From: Pseudonocardia alaniniphila
GTDB lineage: Bacteria > Actinomycetota > Actinomycetes > Mycobacteriales > Pseudonocardiaceae
Length of the DNA: 64,000 bases
Direction: 5' to 3'
Assembly (NCBI RefSeq): GCF_022524485.1
Contig: NZ_JAKXMK010000003.1
Location: forward strand, 399,498 to 463,497
Position numbers and translations under genes: made by a program. Below are positions 1 through 8,346 of the stretch, piece after piece (the stretch's first letter is position 1; every line of letters begins with the position of its first letter). The notes under the pieces are model-generated. The model ran no database searches. It saw nothing but the letters and a program-made list of their open reading frames with translations, and had not been told where the DNA came from.

Positions 1-499
1 CGCCCATGGCCTGTTTGACCACCAGCCAGCCGGCACCACCCGGGACCAGACGGGCCAGCCAGTCCAGCAGGAACCGATGCAGCGCCTCCTTACCGACCTT
101 GATGGGAGGGTTGCTGAACAAGCCATCGAAACGCAGGGCGGCCGGCACCTGTTCCGGCGCCGCCGCGATCACGTTCGACACCCCGAGGGTGGCGGCGTTG
201 AGGCGAACCAATCCCAACGCCCGCTCGTTGACGTCGACCGCCCAGACCCCGGCCCGGGGTTGCCGGCGACCCAACGTCACGGCGATCGGCCCGTACCCTG
301 CCCCCAGATCCACCACCGACGTGTGCACCGCCGGGCGTGGTGTGTGCCGCAGCAGCACGAGGGTTCCCGGATCGACCCGCTGAGCGCCGAAGACCCCGGA
401 CGCGGTCGCCAGCTCGGCCGTGATGTCCGGCAACCGAAGGTGCACCACACCTCGCCGCATCGGCGACGACGGCTGCCGCTCCCAGTACGCCCCACCCAC
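1..499 (-). CDS. RsmC-like class I methyltransferase, partial (3' end off window)
   Basis: The frame starts at a GTG directly after an in-frame TAG and runs off the left edge, giving about 166 residues. The SAM-binding motif I appears as VDLGAGYGPIA near residues 63-73, followed by an acidic strand end (WAVDVNERAL) and the base-amine methyltransferase signature FSNPPI near residue 127. NPP[FYI] with this spacing is typical of RsmC/RlmG enzymes that methylate guanine N2 in rRNA. The short N-terminus lacks the extra RsmC pseudo-domain, so it resembles the single-domain actinobacterial RsmC-like proteins. The substrate is inferred from family only. No operon partner is visible; the cytochrome P450 gene follows on the same strand about 100 bp away. 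Confidence 0.8.
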   Translation of the reverse strand, partial: MGGAYWERQPSSPMRRGVVHLRLPDITAELATASGVFGAQRVDPGTLVLLRHTPRPAVHTSVVDLGAGYGPIAVTLGRRQPRAGVWAVDVNERALGLVRLNAATLGVSNVIAAAPEQVPAALRFDGLFSNPPIKVGKEALHRFLLDWLARLVPGGAGWLVVKQAMG

Positions 500-596
500 G
501 ATGTGCTATTTCCCGGGATGAACGGCGTTCCTGCAACCCGATATCCGCGTCCCCGTCGGCACAGGGGCTAGTCGGCAGCGGATCCCCGCACTCGTT

Positions 597-1811
597 TCAC
601 GTCGCCTCACGCCGAAACCGGATCGGCAACGTCACAGGACCGGCGATGCCCATCGCGGGCCGCCACGTCGGGTCCCCGTCCAGCTCGATCGGCCCGAGCC
701 TGCGGGCCAGCAGCGGCAGCGCCTCGGCCATCTCGATGCGAGTGAGGTAGGCCCCCAGGCAGTAGTGGATTCCACCACCGAACGTCAGCAGTGGCCGACG
801 GCTGGCGGTGATGTCGAACCGGTCCGCGTCGGCACCGAACGCGTCCGGGTCAGTGTTAGCGGCGGCCAGGAACAGCGCCAGATGGCTGTCGGCCGGAAAC
901 GTGACGCCGTCGACCTCGAGATCCTCCGTCGCGATCCGGCTGGTCATCGGGCTGGTCGGAGCGATCCGGATCACCTCGTCGACGGCCTGCGCGGCCAGCT
1001 CCGGCTGCTGGGCGAGCATGGTCCATTGCTCGGGGTGGCGCAGGAACATCGCGATCGCGTTGCCGATCTGGTGGCTGGTGGTGTCCTGGCCTGCGAAGAG
1101 CAGCGCAGTCACCATCAATCGCAGTTCCTCGGTGCTGAGGCGGCTGCCGTCGGCCTCGGCCGCGATCAGCGCGGACAGCAGGTCGTCCGCCGGCCGCGCG
1201 CGCCGCTCGGCGAGCAGCACGTCGGTGGCCGCGTGCAGGCCCGCGAGCGCCGCCTCGATCCGCTCCAGGTTGGCCGCGGCGGTGAAGCTGAATGCCAGAC
1301 CGAGATCGTTGGACCAGCCGCGGAACGCGTCGTGCTGCTCGCGCGGAACGCCGAGCAGCTCACAGATGACCCGGGCCGGGTACCGGTCGGCGAACGCCTC
1401 CATGAAGTCCACGCGCCCGGCGCCGTAGAAGCGGTCGACGAGCTCGTTGGCGATCTCGCTCATCCGGGGCCGCAGCTCAGCGATCGCGCGAGGTGTGAAC
1501 GCTCGGCTCACGAGGCGGCGCAGCCGGGTGTGATCGTCGCCCTCGACGCTCAGGATGACCGAGTTCAACCACTCCACCAGTGGGCCCTCGGTGATCCCCT
1601 GGGCGGCGAGTATCTGGTAGGAGCCCTGACGCAGCCGGCGGTCGGCGAGCAGCTCCGTGACCTTGTCGTACCGCAGCGCGGCAAAGCCCATCGGCGTTCG
1701 TGAGCACCAGTGCGTGGCGCGGGCCGCCCTGACCTCCTCGCTGTCCGAACGGAACTCCGGATCCATGATGTCGAGATAGGGCAACGCGGGCGAAACGGCG
1801 GGGATCGTCAA
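597..1811 (-). CDS. cytochrome P450
   Basis: A complete 404-residue soluble bacterial P450 with no membrane anchor. The I-helix oxygen-activation motif AGQDTT is at residues 240-245, the ExxR pair is E269/R272, and the haem-binding loop FGGGIHYCLGA places the thiolate cysteine at residue 341. The start is a TTG preceded by AGGAG eight bases upstream, the only good ribosome site nearby; the next ATG would cut into the N-terminus. Its redox partners must be elsewhere, since no ferredoxin or reductase gene adjoins it. It would hydroxylate a small hydrophobic substrate, but the sequence does not reveal which. The next upstream DNA is decayed, so any former operon may have been lost. Confidence 0.93.
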   Translation of the reverse strand: MTIPAVSPALPYLDIMDPEFRSDSEEVRAARATHWCSRTPMGFAALRYDKVTELLADRRLRQGSYQILAAQGITEGPLVEWLNSVILSVEGDDHTRLRRLVSRAFTPRAIAELRPRMSEIANELVDRFYGAGRVDFMEAFADRYPARVICELLGVPREQHDAFRGWSNDLGLAFSFTAAANLERIEAALAGLHAATDVLLAERRARPADDLLSALIAAEADGSRLSTEELRLMVTALLFAGQDTTSHQIGNAIAMFLRHPEQWTMLAQQPELAAQAVDEVIRIAPTSPMTSRIATEDLEVDGVTFPADSHLALFLAAANTDPDAFGADADRFDITASRRPLLTFGGGIHYCLGAYLTRIEMAEALPLLARRLGPIELDGDPTWRPAMGIAGPVTLPIRFRREAT

Positions 1812-2542
1812 AGTCGTATCTCCTCACGCGATCATGATCTTTCCGACCGCCTGCACGCCCGTCCCCTCGGCGACGAAACGCACGCAGCAACCACTGCCCT
1901 CGAGCGACGAGAAAACGGCAGTGACCGGAGCGGCTTGCGGCGGTGCAATGCCCGATTTCTCGCACAAATCGAGGACTGATCCCGATTTGTTCCATCTCGC
2001 TGCGAGGAGTGGCGACGCTGCCATTGGTGGGACGACACCGGACGTCACGCGGTCTGCGCCTTCTGCGCCGAATGGTGCGGAGAGCGTGACCAGTACGCCA
2101 CCCCGATCGTACCCCGCCTCACGGAAACTCTCGACCAGATGATCTGGGTGGCTACGCATCATTGACCACCCGTCCTGGCACTACCGCAAGGCTGTCCACG
2201 TGGTCCTGTCGCCGGCGGGCGACAATGCGCCGAGCCTCTTGCTGCGCTATGGCAAACCGCATGGTCGTTTTGCGGCCGGGAGACCCGGATCAGGACTTCG
2301 CTCGCTCAGATGCACCACCCGTCCGCCATCGAGATGACCTGTCCGACCATGAAGTGGCTATGACCCTCGGGAGACATCTCATTCAATCCGCCGGCCACGG
2401 CGACACGACTCGTCCTCCGAGGCAGACGAATGAGCACGAACGACAGGTAGCCTGTCCGTAATGCCAATCCCTAGTACCGCTCCCCCACGCTGACCCGCGC
2501 TCGGAGCTGCAGCAGGATTCATCAATTGACCGGCGCCAGTCG
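1812..2542. other. gene-poor stretch with degraded coding remnants
   Basis: This 731-bp stretch holds no gene I can support. One minus-strand frame at 1824-2162 (112 codons, ATG start, ending 12 bp before the P450 start) begins with a plausible protein-like segment but matches no family I recognise and has weak third-position GC bias. It may be a small unknown gene or debris. A second patch near 2306-2390 reads like the end of a short-chain dehydrogenase (listed separately). The base composition is lower in G+C than the flanking genes. Confidence 0.4.
2306..2390 (-). pseudogene. possible remnant of a short-chain dehydrogenase C-terminus
   Basis: On the minus strand one frame reads SHFMVGQVISM and then ADGWCI followed by a stop. 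Short-chain dehydrogenases usually end with a segment of the form xxxTGQxxxxDGGxxx. Shifting the frame by one base after ISM restores a GGRVVHL-like continuation, so a frameshifted relic is plausible. No Rossmann core (TGxxxGxG) or YxxxK could be found upstream. The match is short and chance similarity is possible. Confidence 0.25.
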
Positions 2543-3382
2543 TCATTTCCGCGGGTTGTTCTCGACGCGGGCCTGCCAGAGGTCGTCCTGGACACCGGCT
2601 TTCTCCCAGAGACGCGCGACTCCGTCCGGCCCGAGGTCATCGAGCGGGATCAAGAGCCGCTCGGAGAGCACGTCGGCGAACTCCTCGACGCTGCTGACCG
2701 TCCAGGACTGCCTGCTGTTTGCGCCGAGCCGTCGCACCGTGCGTGACAGCAGCAGCAGCGTGGCGTCGGCGACGGGACGAGCGGCGATCAGCGTGGTGAC
2801 ATAGGCAGAGTCGGGCGATGTCGACAACTCGTGCGAGCGACCACTGAACTCGGCGAGTTCGCGCGGGCGGAGCCTGAAGTCGTAGGACGCGACCGTGCCG
2901 CCCGGATGGTGGTGGAATCGCCAGGTGTCCGGGTCCAGTCGCTCCAGCCGATAGGTGAACGCTCCCTGGGTGTGCGAGCCTTCGCGCAGTCGCAACGGTT
3001 CCAGGAAGCCGTCTCCGATGCCGGCATCGGCCACCCACCGCTCGCCGTCGAGATCGACGAGCAGCACGTTGTGATTCCCCCACATGGCATCCCCGCGCGT
3101 CTCTCGCAAGACGCCACCCTCGACCATCGTCACCTCGAACCCGGCCGATTCGAGGAGGAGCGCGAGCCCGCCGTTCAGCTCATAGCAGTAGCCGCCTCGT
3201 CGGCGTCGTACGAGCTTGTCGAGGAGCGCTCCGGGCTCGAGGTTGATCGGCCGTCCGAGCTGGATGTCGAGGTTTTCATAGGGCACCTGGGTTCGCCAGG
3301 CGCGATGCAGCCGTCGGAGGGTCTCCGGGTCCGCATGGATGGGTCGGTCGTAGCCGATCCGGTGGAGCAGGCCATCGATCAC
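2543..3382 (-). CDS. nat: arylamine N-acetyltransferase
   Basis: A full-length (279 residues) NAT enzyme, which moves acetyl from acetyl-CoA to arylamines, hydrazines or arylhydroxylamines. The cysteine-protease-like triad is intact: C66 in RRGGYCYELN, H104 in WGNHNVLLV and D119 in VADAGIGDGF. The spacing matches the family (C69/H107/D122 in the Salmonella enzyme) with a constant three-residue shift. The GTG start at 3382 lies seven bases after a -10-like hexamer, so the message is probably leaderless. It is divergent from a TetR-family regulator 41 bp away, with an inverted repeat between them, which suggests drug- or metabolite-responsive control. It could act in xenobiotic detoxification or in making an amide-containing metabolite. 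Confidence 0.93.
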   Translation of the reverse strand: MIDGLLHRIGYDRPIHADPETLRRLHRAWRTQVPYENLDIQLGRPINLEPGALLDKLVRRRRGGYCYELNGGLALLLESAGFEVTMVEGGVLRETRGDAMWGNHNVLLVDLDGERWVADAGIGDGFLEPLRLREGSHTQGAFTYRLERLDPDTWRFHHHPGGTVASYDFRLRPRELAEFSGRSHELSTSPDSAYVTTLIAARPVADATLLLLSRTVRRLGANSRQSWTVSSVEEFADVLSERLLIPLDDLGPDGVARLWEKAGVQDDLWQARVENNPRK

Positions 3383-3385
3383 AAA

Positions 3386-3421
3386 AGTTAGGCTACATCG
3401 AAAATTAGAGGTAGTCTAACT
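3386..3421. promoter_or_regulatory. palindromic operator with two back-to-back -10 elements (nat/tetR)
   Basis: An 11-bp inverted repeat (AGTTAGGCTAC at 3386-3396 and GTAGTCTAACT at 3411-3421, 10/11 matching, 14-bp spacer) fills the 41-bp gap between the divergent nat and tetR genes. Each arm contains a -10-like hexamer pointing outwards: TAGTCT six bases before the tetR GTG, and TAGCCT seven bases before the nat GTG. Both transcripts would therefore be leaderless, and a repressor bound to the palindrome would cover both promoters. Binding by the adjacent TetR protein is inferred from layout. Confidence 0.7.
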
Positions 3422-3423
3422 TC

Positions 3424-4047
3424 GTGACGGAGCCCCGGCCTGGACTCAGAGAGCGCAAGAAGCAACGCACCCGACGTGTGTTGATCGAGACGGCCTACCG
3501 ACTGTTCGAGCAGGACGGGTACGAACGCACGACCGTGGCCCGGATCGCCGAAGCAGCCGACATCTCCATCGCGACCTTCTTCAACTACTTCCCGAGCAAG
3601 GAGGAGCTGCTCTTCCCTGAGGGGACGGACATCCTCAACGCTGGACTCGAGGTGATCGCAGGGCGTTCACCAGAGGACGACCCGGTAGACCTGCTGACCC
3701 TCGCAGTCCACGCGATGATCTCCTCTACGAGGACCGGAACCCGCGATCCCGCCTCGGAGCTGGAGACCCGGCGGCTACGACTGGTGATGTCGGTGCCCAC
3801 GCTTCGCGCGACGATGCTGGAGCGCGCGTTCTCCGCGCTCCAGGGACTCGCCGGCGCCTTACGCAGTGCCTACCCGACGGAGTTCGACGAGGTGGACGCG
3901 AACGCGATTGTCGGCGCGGTCTTCGGCGCCGGGCTCGCGGCGGCCTCAGTCAGCATCCAGCAGGGCCAACCGTCAGATGCCGCGCTGACCCGCTCCATCG
4001 AACTCATCACACAGGCACTGCAAGCGCTACGGCGCTCGTCCAGCTAG
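3424..4047 (+). CDS. TetR-family transcriptional regulator
   Basis: A 207-residue regulator with the TetR helix-turn-helix at about residues 15-62, including TTVARIAEAADISIATFFNYF and the FPSKEEL segment that follows the recognition helix. The C-terminal half is the variable all-helical ligand and dimerisation domain; it resembles the MftR/AcrR-like group with repeated Ala-rich helices near 150-175. The GTG start is placed by the -10-like TAGTCT six bases upstream, which implies a leaderless message. It is divergent from nat and most likely represses nat and itself through the shared inverted repeat. The ligand is unknown. Confidence 0.9.
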   Translation: MTEPRPGLRERKKQRTRRVLIETAYRLFEQDGYERTTVARIAEAADISIATFFNYFPSKEELLFPEGTDILNAGLEVIAGRSPEDDPVDLLTLAVHAMISSTRTGTRDPASELETRRLRLVMSVPTLRATMLERAFSALQGLAGALRSAYPTEFDEVDANAIVGAVFGAGLAAASVSIQQGQPSDAALTRSIELITQALQALRRSSS

Positions 4048-4279
4048 CCAGGGGCACGCTGATCGCAGGGATGCACAACAGCCGTCCCCTGTGGACCTGT
4101 GTCGCGAACACGGCTTCGATGTCCTGGATGTCGGCGGACCGGCCGCGCGGCGAGCCACTGTCATTCGAACGTCGATTCACACGGCGGGCCGTGGGGCCGA
4201 ATGGCCGATGACTACGCGCCGGCTTACGCCTACCGTGGCTCTCTCACCGAGAGCCCCTGTACGACACCAGGGGGTAGCC

Positions 4280-4777
4280 ATGCTGTTCATTCTGTTCGTC
4301 ATCGGCCTGGTAGTCGCCGCCATCCACCTGTTCCGCGATACCCGTCCACGGACGTCGAGCCGCATCGCCGAGATCGTTCTGCTCTGGCTCCTGGTCATCC
4401 TCGTCGGTGTAGGCGGCGTGCTCACCTTTGTCGCACACACCGTTTATGCCGACACCACCGCAGCATCAATCGGCTGGCCCGCCGGCAACCCCTTCCAGAC
4501 CGAGGTGGCGGTGGCCAACCTCGCCATCGGTGTGCTGGGCATTCTCTGCTACTGGTTCCGTGAGCAGTTCTGGCTTGCCACCGTGATCGGTAACGCCGTA
4601 TGGCTGCTCGGCGACGCCGTCGTCCACGTCCATCAGATCATCGTGGCCGGCAACTGGGCCCCCAATAACGCCGGACCGGCGCTGTACACCGACATCGCCG
4701 TCCCACTCATCCTCATCACGTTGCTGGTGATCGCACGGCGACACGCTCGAAGCCAGGCAAGCGCCAGAGTCGGGTAG
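4280..4777 (+). CDS. DUF6790-family membrane protein
   Basis: A 165-residue integral membrane protein with about five hydrophobic segments (near residues 1-17, 30-53, 75-92, 98-118 and 138-158). I chose the ATG at 4280 because AGGGGG lies about eight bases upstream and the first residues form a transmembrane helix; the open frame continues further 5' but with non-coding composition. The central stretch containing NPFQTEVAVANLAIGVLGI resembles the DUF6790 family, whose function is unknown. It stands alone between the tetR gene and a permease on the opposite strand. A possible link to the permease is not shown by anything in the sequence. Confidence 0.7.
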   Translation: MLFILFVIGLVVAAIHLFRDTRPRTSSRIAEIVLLWLLVILVGVGGVLTFVAHTVYADTTAASIGWPAGNPFQTEVAVANLAIGVLGILCYWFREQFWLATVIGNAVWLLGDAVVHVHQIIVAGNWAPNNAGPALYTDIAVPLILITLLVIARRHARSQASARVG

Positions 4778-4838
4778 GAGCCGCCCACAGAGCTCCTGTC
4801 CGACATGCCACAGTGCGCCGGCGCCCGGATCGCGACGC

Positions 4839-6371
4839 TCAGGGCGGTGTCACGAACCGGCCATGCGCTGTCCGGCCGGGGCGGTTCATCAGCAAATACA
4901 CCCCGAACCCCACGATGAGGCCGGCCACCCAGCTGTAGTCGTAAACCGGCTTGAGGATCGGGATCAGCCCGCCGGAGGGGAACGGCCCACTGCCGGCCGC
5001 CGAGTAGGCCCCGCCGACCGCGACCACCGCGCCGATCACGGTGGCGACCACCGCGCGCAGGTCCCAACCCGAGGTGAACCAGTAGCGTCCATTCTCGGAG
5101 TACAGCTCGGCGAGTTCGAGCCGGCCGCGGTTGACCACCCAGTACCCCGCGATCAGCACCCCCGCGACCGACGCCAGCACACCGCCGTAGAAACCCAGCC
5201 AGGTAAAGATGTAGGTCTTCGGGTCCGACACCAGGTGCCACGGCTGAATCACGATGCCGACCACCCCGGTGAGCAGGCCCGCGGTGCGGAAGTTCAGCAG
5301 CCGAGGCAGCGCATTGGAGAAGTCATAGGACGGGCTCACCACGTTCGCCGCGACGTTCGCCGAGATCGTCGCCAACACCGCCATGACCAGACCGATGATC
5401 ACCGCGACCGGGCTGGTCAACCTGCTGGCCACCTCCACCGGATCCCAGATCGCCTGGCCGTAGAGCACGATCGTCCCGGACGTGATCACGATAGAGACGA
5501 TCGAGATGAACGCCATCGTGGTGGGCAGGCCATAGAGCTGGCCAAGAGCCTGGGTGCGCTGACTGCCGCCGAAACGGGTGAAGTCGGGCATGTTCAGCGA
5601 CAACGTGGCCCAGAACGCGATCATGCCCATGAGCGAGGGCGCGAAGACCCTCCAGAAGTCCGGACCCCAGCCGAGCCTGGACGGTTCGGCGAAGATCGGA
5701 CCGAATCCACCGGCCTTCACCACGACCCAGATCATCAACCCGAGGAAACCCACCGACACCAGCGGTGCAGCCCAGTTCTCGAAGCGACGCAAGGCATCGA
5801 TACCCCGCCAGATCAAGGCCATCTGCACAACCCAGAACACAGCGAAGGACAACCACATCGTCCACGGCTGACCACCGAACCCCGCGGCGTGCAACCAGGA
5901 ATCCCCGGCCAGCGCGCCGACGATCACGAAGATCGCCTGACCGCCCACCCAGGTCTGGATCCCGAACCAGCCACAGGCGATGAACGCCCGCAACAGGGCC
6001 GGCAGGTTCGCGCCCCGCACCCCATAGAACGCCCGGGCGAACACCGGGAACGGGATGCCGTACTTCGTGCCCGCGTGACTGTTCAGCAACATCGGGACCA
6101 ACACGATGAGATTGGCCAACGTGATCGTTCCGAACGCCTGCAACCAGTCCATCCCCAACGCGACCAGCCCGGAGGCCAGCAGATAGCTGGGGATGTTGTG
6201 CGCCATACCCATCCACAGCGCGGCGTAGTTGTAGGTCGTCCAGGTCCGCTTGGACAACTCGGTAGGCAGGAGCTCGGAGTTCGCATAACGGCCCCCGGCC
6301 AGCGCACTCCGGTCGACAAGATCAACCCGCCCATCCCGCTTGAAGGCCTGCGATCCGAACACATCGGTCAT
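4839..6371 (-). CDS. NCS1-family purine/hydantoin/allantoin-type permease
   Basis: A 510-residue transporter of the nucleobase:cation symporter-1 family with about twelve transmembrane helices. The N-terminal cytosolic part ends in ELLPTELSKRTWTTYNYAAL, a hallmark of NCS1 proteins. The third-helix motif GWFGIQTWVGGQ carries the tryptophan and glutamine that contact substrate in the hydantoin transporter Mhp1. An AGGAG sits about ten bases before the ATG. Hydantoin, allantoin, cytosine or uracil are all possible substrates, and no catabolic gene adjoins it to decide. It is convergent with the DUF6790 gene. Confidence 0.88.
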   Translation of the reverse strand: MTDVFGSQAFKRDGRVDLVDRSALAGGRYANSELLPTELSKRTWTTYNYAALWMGMAHNIPSYLLASGLVALGMDWLQAFGTITLANLIVLVPMLLNSHAGTKYGIPFPVFARAFYGVRGANLPALLRAFIACGWFGIQTWVGGQAIFVIVGALAGDSWLHAAGFGGQPWTMWLSFAVFWVVQMALIWRGIDALRRFENWAAPLVSVGFLGLMIWVVVKAGGFGPIFAEPSRLGWGPDFWRVFAPSLMGMIAFWATLSLNMPDFTRFGGSQRTQALGQLYGLPTTMAFISIVSIVITSGTIVLYGQAIWDPVEVASRLTSPVAVIIGLVMAVLATISANVAANVVSPSYDFSNALPRLLNFRTAGLLTGVVGIVIQPWHLVSDPKTYIFTWLGFYGGVLASVAGVLIAGYWVVNRGRLELAELYSENGRYWFTSGWDLRAVVATVIGAVVAVGGAYSAAGSGPFPSGGLIPILKPVYDYSWVAGLIVGFGVYLLMNRPGRTAHGRFVTPP

Positions 6372-7132
6372 AACAATGGGACTCCTCGTCTCGCAGGGCT
6401 CGCCAACCTGCTACTTCCGCAGACCACGCCGAAGCCCCTTCCACACAGCGTTGCCATTCCGGTGGCAGCACGCCATAGCCCGCGGGAAGGATCCGACACC
6501 GGAGGATACGTTCACCCAGCTCAAGCCAGTTGACGTCCCACGGCGGTGGCAGTATCGGCGCACAACACTCTCGCCAGGAATTTACGCGCCCACCACACCT
6601 CTCAACTAGTTACCGAGGTGGGCTTGGTCTCCGTGGCCGGATTATGGTGTTTCGGCGCGCCGCCCAAATCGTCGCCGACGAGTCGCATACTCGGGTAGGT
6701 CAAGAATCACGGGCCGAGCCGGCGTTATCGCATTGAGCTCGGCCCCGACCCGCTGCCGGACAGGCGGCGCCTTGAGCTGGACACGATCCGGCTCGACCTA
6801 GACTACGTGCACCTCGGGCAGCAAGGGCGGCGGCAAGCCCATCGGGACGGAGACGGAAACCGACAGGGCCGTGACCACGAACGTGACCATCGGGGCTGAG
6901 ACACCATTGGCCTCACACCCACTCCCCTGCTTGCCAATGCCGGCCTGGTGGCCTGATGCAGCCCGACGGGGGCCCGCTCCGGTTCGCTCCGGCCCCAGCC
7001 ATCCGCCATTCCAGTAGCCAGTCAACGTGGTCGGCTTCGTTGCCGAGGCTCCGACACGCGCGAGCCCGCTGCCTCGGGCTCCCCAGGCGGTAACGACCGT
7101 GATCGCGGTGCGAAACTTTCTACACTGACCCG
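6372..7132. other. gene-poor stretch
   Basis: I see no supported gene in these 761 bp. The part nearest the permease should hold its promoter. A minus-strand frame at 6798-7190 (130 codons) has no recognisable motif and overlaps the dioxygenase promoter and start. A plus-strand patch near 6735-6895, rich in charged codons, also matches nothing I know. The composition is less GC-biased than real genes here, consistent with decayed accessory DNA. Confidence 0.5.
7121..7126 (+). promoter_or_regulatory. -10 element of a leaderless promoter
   Basis: TACACT lies six bases before the ATG at 7133. That spacing puts the expected transcription start at or next to the start codon, and no Shine-Dalgarno sequence is visible, so the dioxygenase message is probably leaderless. 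No convincing -35 element is present. Confidence 0.45.
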
Positions 7133-7765
7133 ATGTGCGACGGCTACATCCTCCTGGCAACCAGCTTCCCAATGGGCCTGAGCAACGCACTGATCGCAGA
7201 TGCCGAACAGCACATCTTCACCCCGCCGCATCCTCGGGCGGGCGGCGCCTTCGCCATGGCCTCACTCAACGACCAACACGCCGCTCCGCATCGCGCGGCC
7301 GCCTGGCTCGCCGAGGCTGCGCAGCGCGAGGGCATACATGACTTCGTCCCGAATGAGGCCAGTTACCAGCGCTACCTCCCCGATGGCAACGGTCTGCCGC
7401 CTCATCGCGACCAGCGCTACTACGCCTCCTGCATCGCCATCGTGACCCTGCAAGGCGTCGCAACCTTCGCCATTCACGCCAGCCGAGCGTATGAAGACGT
7501 CGTCACGCAGTGGACAACACAGCCCGGCCAGGTGATCCTCCTGCGCGGCTGGCAGGCCGACAACAGCAGGGACCCACGCCCCTACCACCGCATCGACCCA
7601 CCATTCGGCGAACCCCGTCTGATGTTCCAAGTCCGGCACAACCTCGCCGCGGCCACACCGCCGTCGCCGCTACTCGACACACTCACAAAAACTGAGGTCG
7701 ACCAGGCAATCCATCTCGCAGCCAGGCCCGCCGCTCCGCGAAGAGAGAATGATCCGCGCTTCTAA
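7133..7765 (+). CDS. AlkB-like 2-oxoglutarate/Fe(II)-dependent dioxygenase
   Basis: A 210-residue protein with the facial-triad pattern of Fe(II)/2-oxoglutarate dioxygenases: H91-x-D93 in GLPPHRDQRYY and H152 in RPYHRID, then R162 in PPFGEPRLMF, positioned to bind the 2-oxoglutarate carboxylate, with R168 after it. The layout (short HxD-to-H spacing, PxHRD loop, RLMFQVRHN end) is closest to AlkB-type nucleic-acid demethylases, but the N-terminal nucleotide-recognition lid differs and I cannot assign DNA repair with confidence. The gene is solitary, has a probable leaderless promoter, and sits beside decayed genes and a tRNA, a typical place for transferred DNA. Confidence 0.65.
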   Translation: MCDGYILLATSFPMGLSNALIADAEQHIFTPPHPRAGGAFAMASLNDQHAAPHRAAAWLAEAAQREGIHDFVPNEASYQRYLPDGNGLPPHRDQRYYASCIAIVTLQGVATFAIHASRAYEDVVTQWTTQPGQVILLRGWQADNSRDPRPYHRIDPPFGEPRLMFQVRHNLAAATPPSPLLDTLTKTEVDQAIHLAARPAAPRRENDPRF

Positions 7766-7771
7766 CGGTGC

Positions 7772-8015
7772 ACCACGCCGCTGGTCGCCCGCGAGCTCGG
7801 GATGACCAAGAGGACGCTGCACCGCCACCTTGAGGCACAGGCGGTCAGCTTCGCCGACCGAGCGCTACCTCACCGTCGGCCGTCACACCGTCACCGACGT
7901 GTCCGAGCTGTTGGGATTCACCGCGCCGAGTGCATTCTCCCGCTGGTTCCGGAGACCGTTCGGCGTCAGCCCCACCGCGTGGCGCGAGGCCGCCACGAAT
8001 GTCGCGGCGAACTGA
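7772..8015 (+). pseudogene. AraC-family regulator fragment (frameshifted)
   Basis: Two frames together spell an AraC C-terminal DNA-binding domain. The first reads VARELGMTKRTLHRHLEA up to about 7858. The second, in another frame, reads RYLTVGRHTVTDVSELLGF and continues through the conserved FSRWFRRPFGVSP segment to a stop at 8015. Roughly ten residues between the two helix-turn-helix units are missing and the frame changes there. No N-terminal effector domain is found upstream. This is a relic, not a working regulator. Confidence 0.75.
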
Positions 8016-8070
8016 CGCCTCACGAGGCCGCCGGCCGGATGCCGTCGCGGAACTCCCCGCGAACAGCGCG

Positions 8071-8196
8071 CACGAGGGCATCACGGTCCAGATCTACGGA
8101 CACCGCTCCACCGGGCACTACCGGGAGGCTGCCGAGCTGGTGGCTGGTCTGATCCGACGGAAACTCAACGCCGGTCCGGCGGCCGACGCCGGATAG
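8071..8196 (+). pseudogene. C-terminal remnant of a tyrosine recombinase/integrase
   Basis: The last 41 codons before a TAG at 8194 read ITVQIYGHRSTGHYREAAEL and end in LVAGLIRRKLN plus a short tail. Actinobacterial phage-type integrases commonly finish with xTxxxYGHxxxxxxREAAExxxxLL, where the tyrosine is the nucleophile. Nothing upstream matches the arginine-containing catalytic core. It lies about 75 bp from the 3' end of an initiator tRNA gene, a usual integration target. The match is short, so this is a moderate call. Confidence 0.5.
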
Positions 8197-8230
8197 TCCG
8201 TGGTCACAAATCTGGTCACAACTGGCATGA

Positions 8231-8265
8231 AAATGGCCCCCGGACTGATCGTCCGGGGGCCATTT
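8231..8265 (-). terminator. intrinsic terminator after the initiator tRNA
   Basis: A perfect 15-bp stem (arms 8231-8245 and 8251-8265) with a five-base loop ends in TTTT on the minus strand, just downstream of the tRNA gene. Confidence 0.85.
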
Positions 8266-8269
8266 CCGC

Positions 8270-8346
8270 TGGTAGCGGGGGTAGGATTCGAACCTACGAC
8301 CTCTGGGTTATGAGCCCAGCGAGCTACCGAGCTGCTCCACCCCGCG
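8270..8346 (-). tRNA. initiator tRNA-fMet (anticodon CAT)
   Basis: A 77-nt cloverleaf with the 3' CCA encoded (8270-8272). The anticodon loop is CTCATAA. The anticodon stem has the three consecutive G:C pairs (GGG/CCC) that mark initiator tRNAs, and the first acceptor base C does not pair with its partner T, another initiator feature. A strong terminator follows at 8231-8265. The 3' end faces recombinase debris on the left, so this tRNA may have served as an attachment site. Confidence 0.95.

Noticed and set aside
4863..6533. Long plus-strand frame opposite the NCS1 permease
   Set aside because: Composition is shadow-like (His/Arg/Asp-rich), and the permease on the other strand has clear family motifs.
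6735..6895. Plus-strand charged patch (RYRIELGPDPLPDRRRLELD) as a possible gene fragment
   Set aside because: No start, no ribosome site and no family I can name; kept only as a gene-poor stretch.
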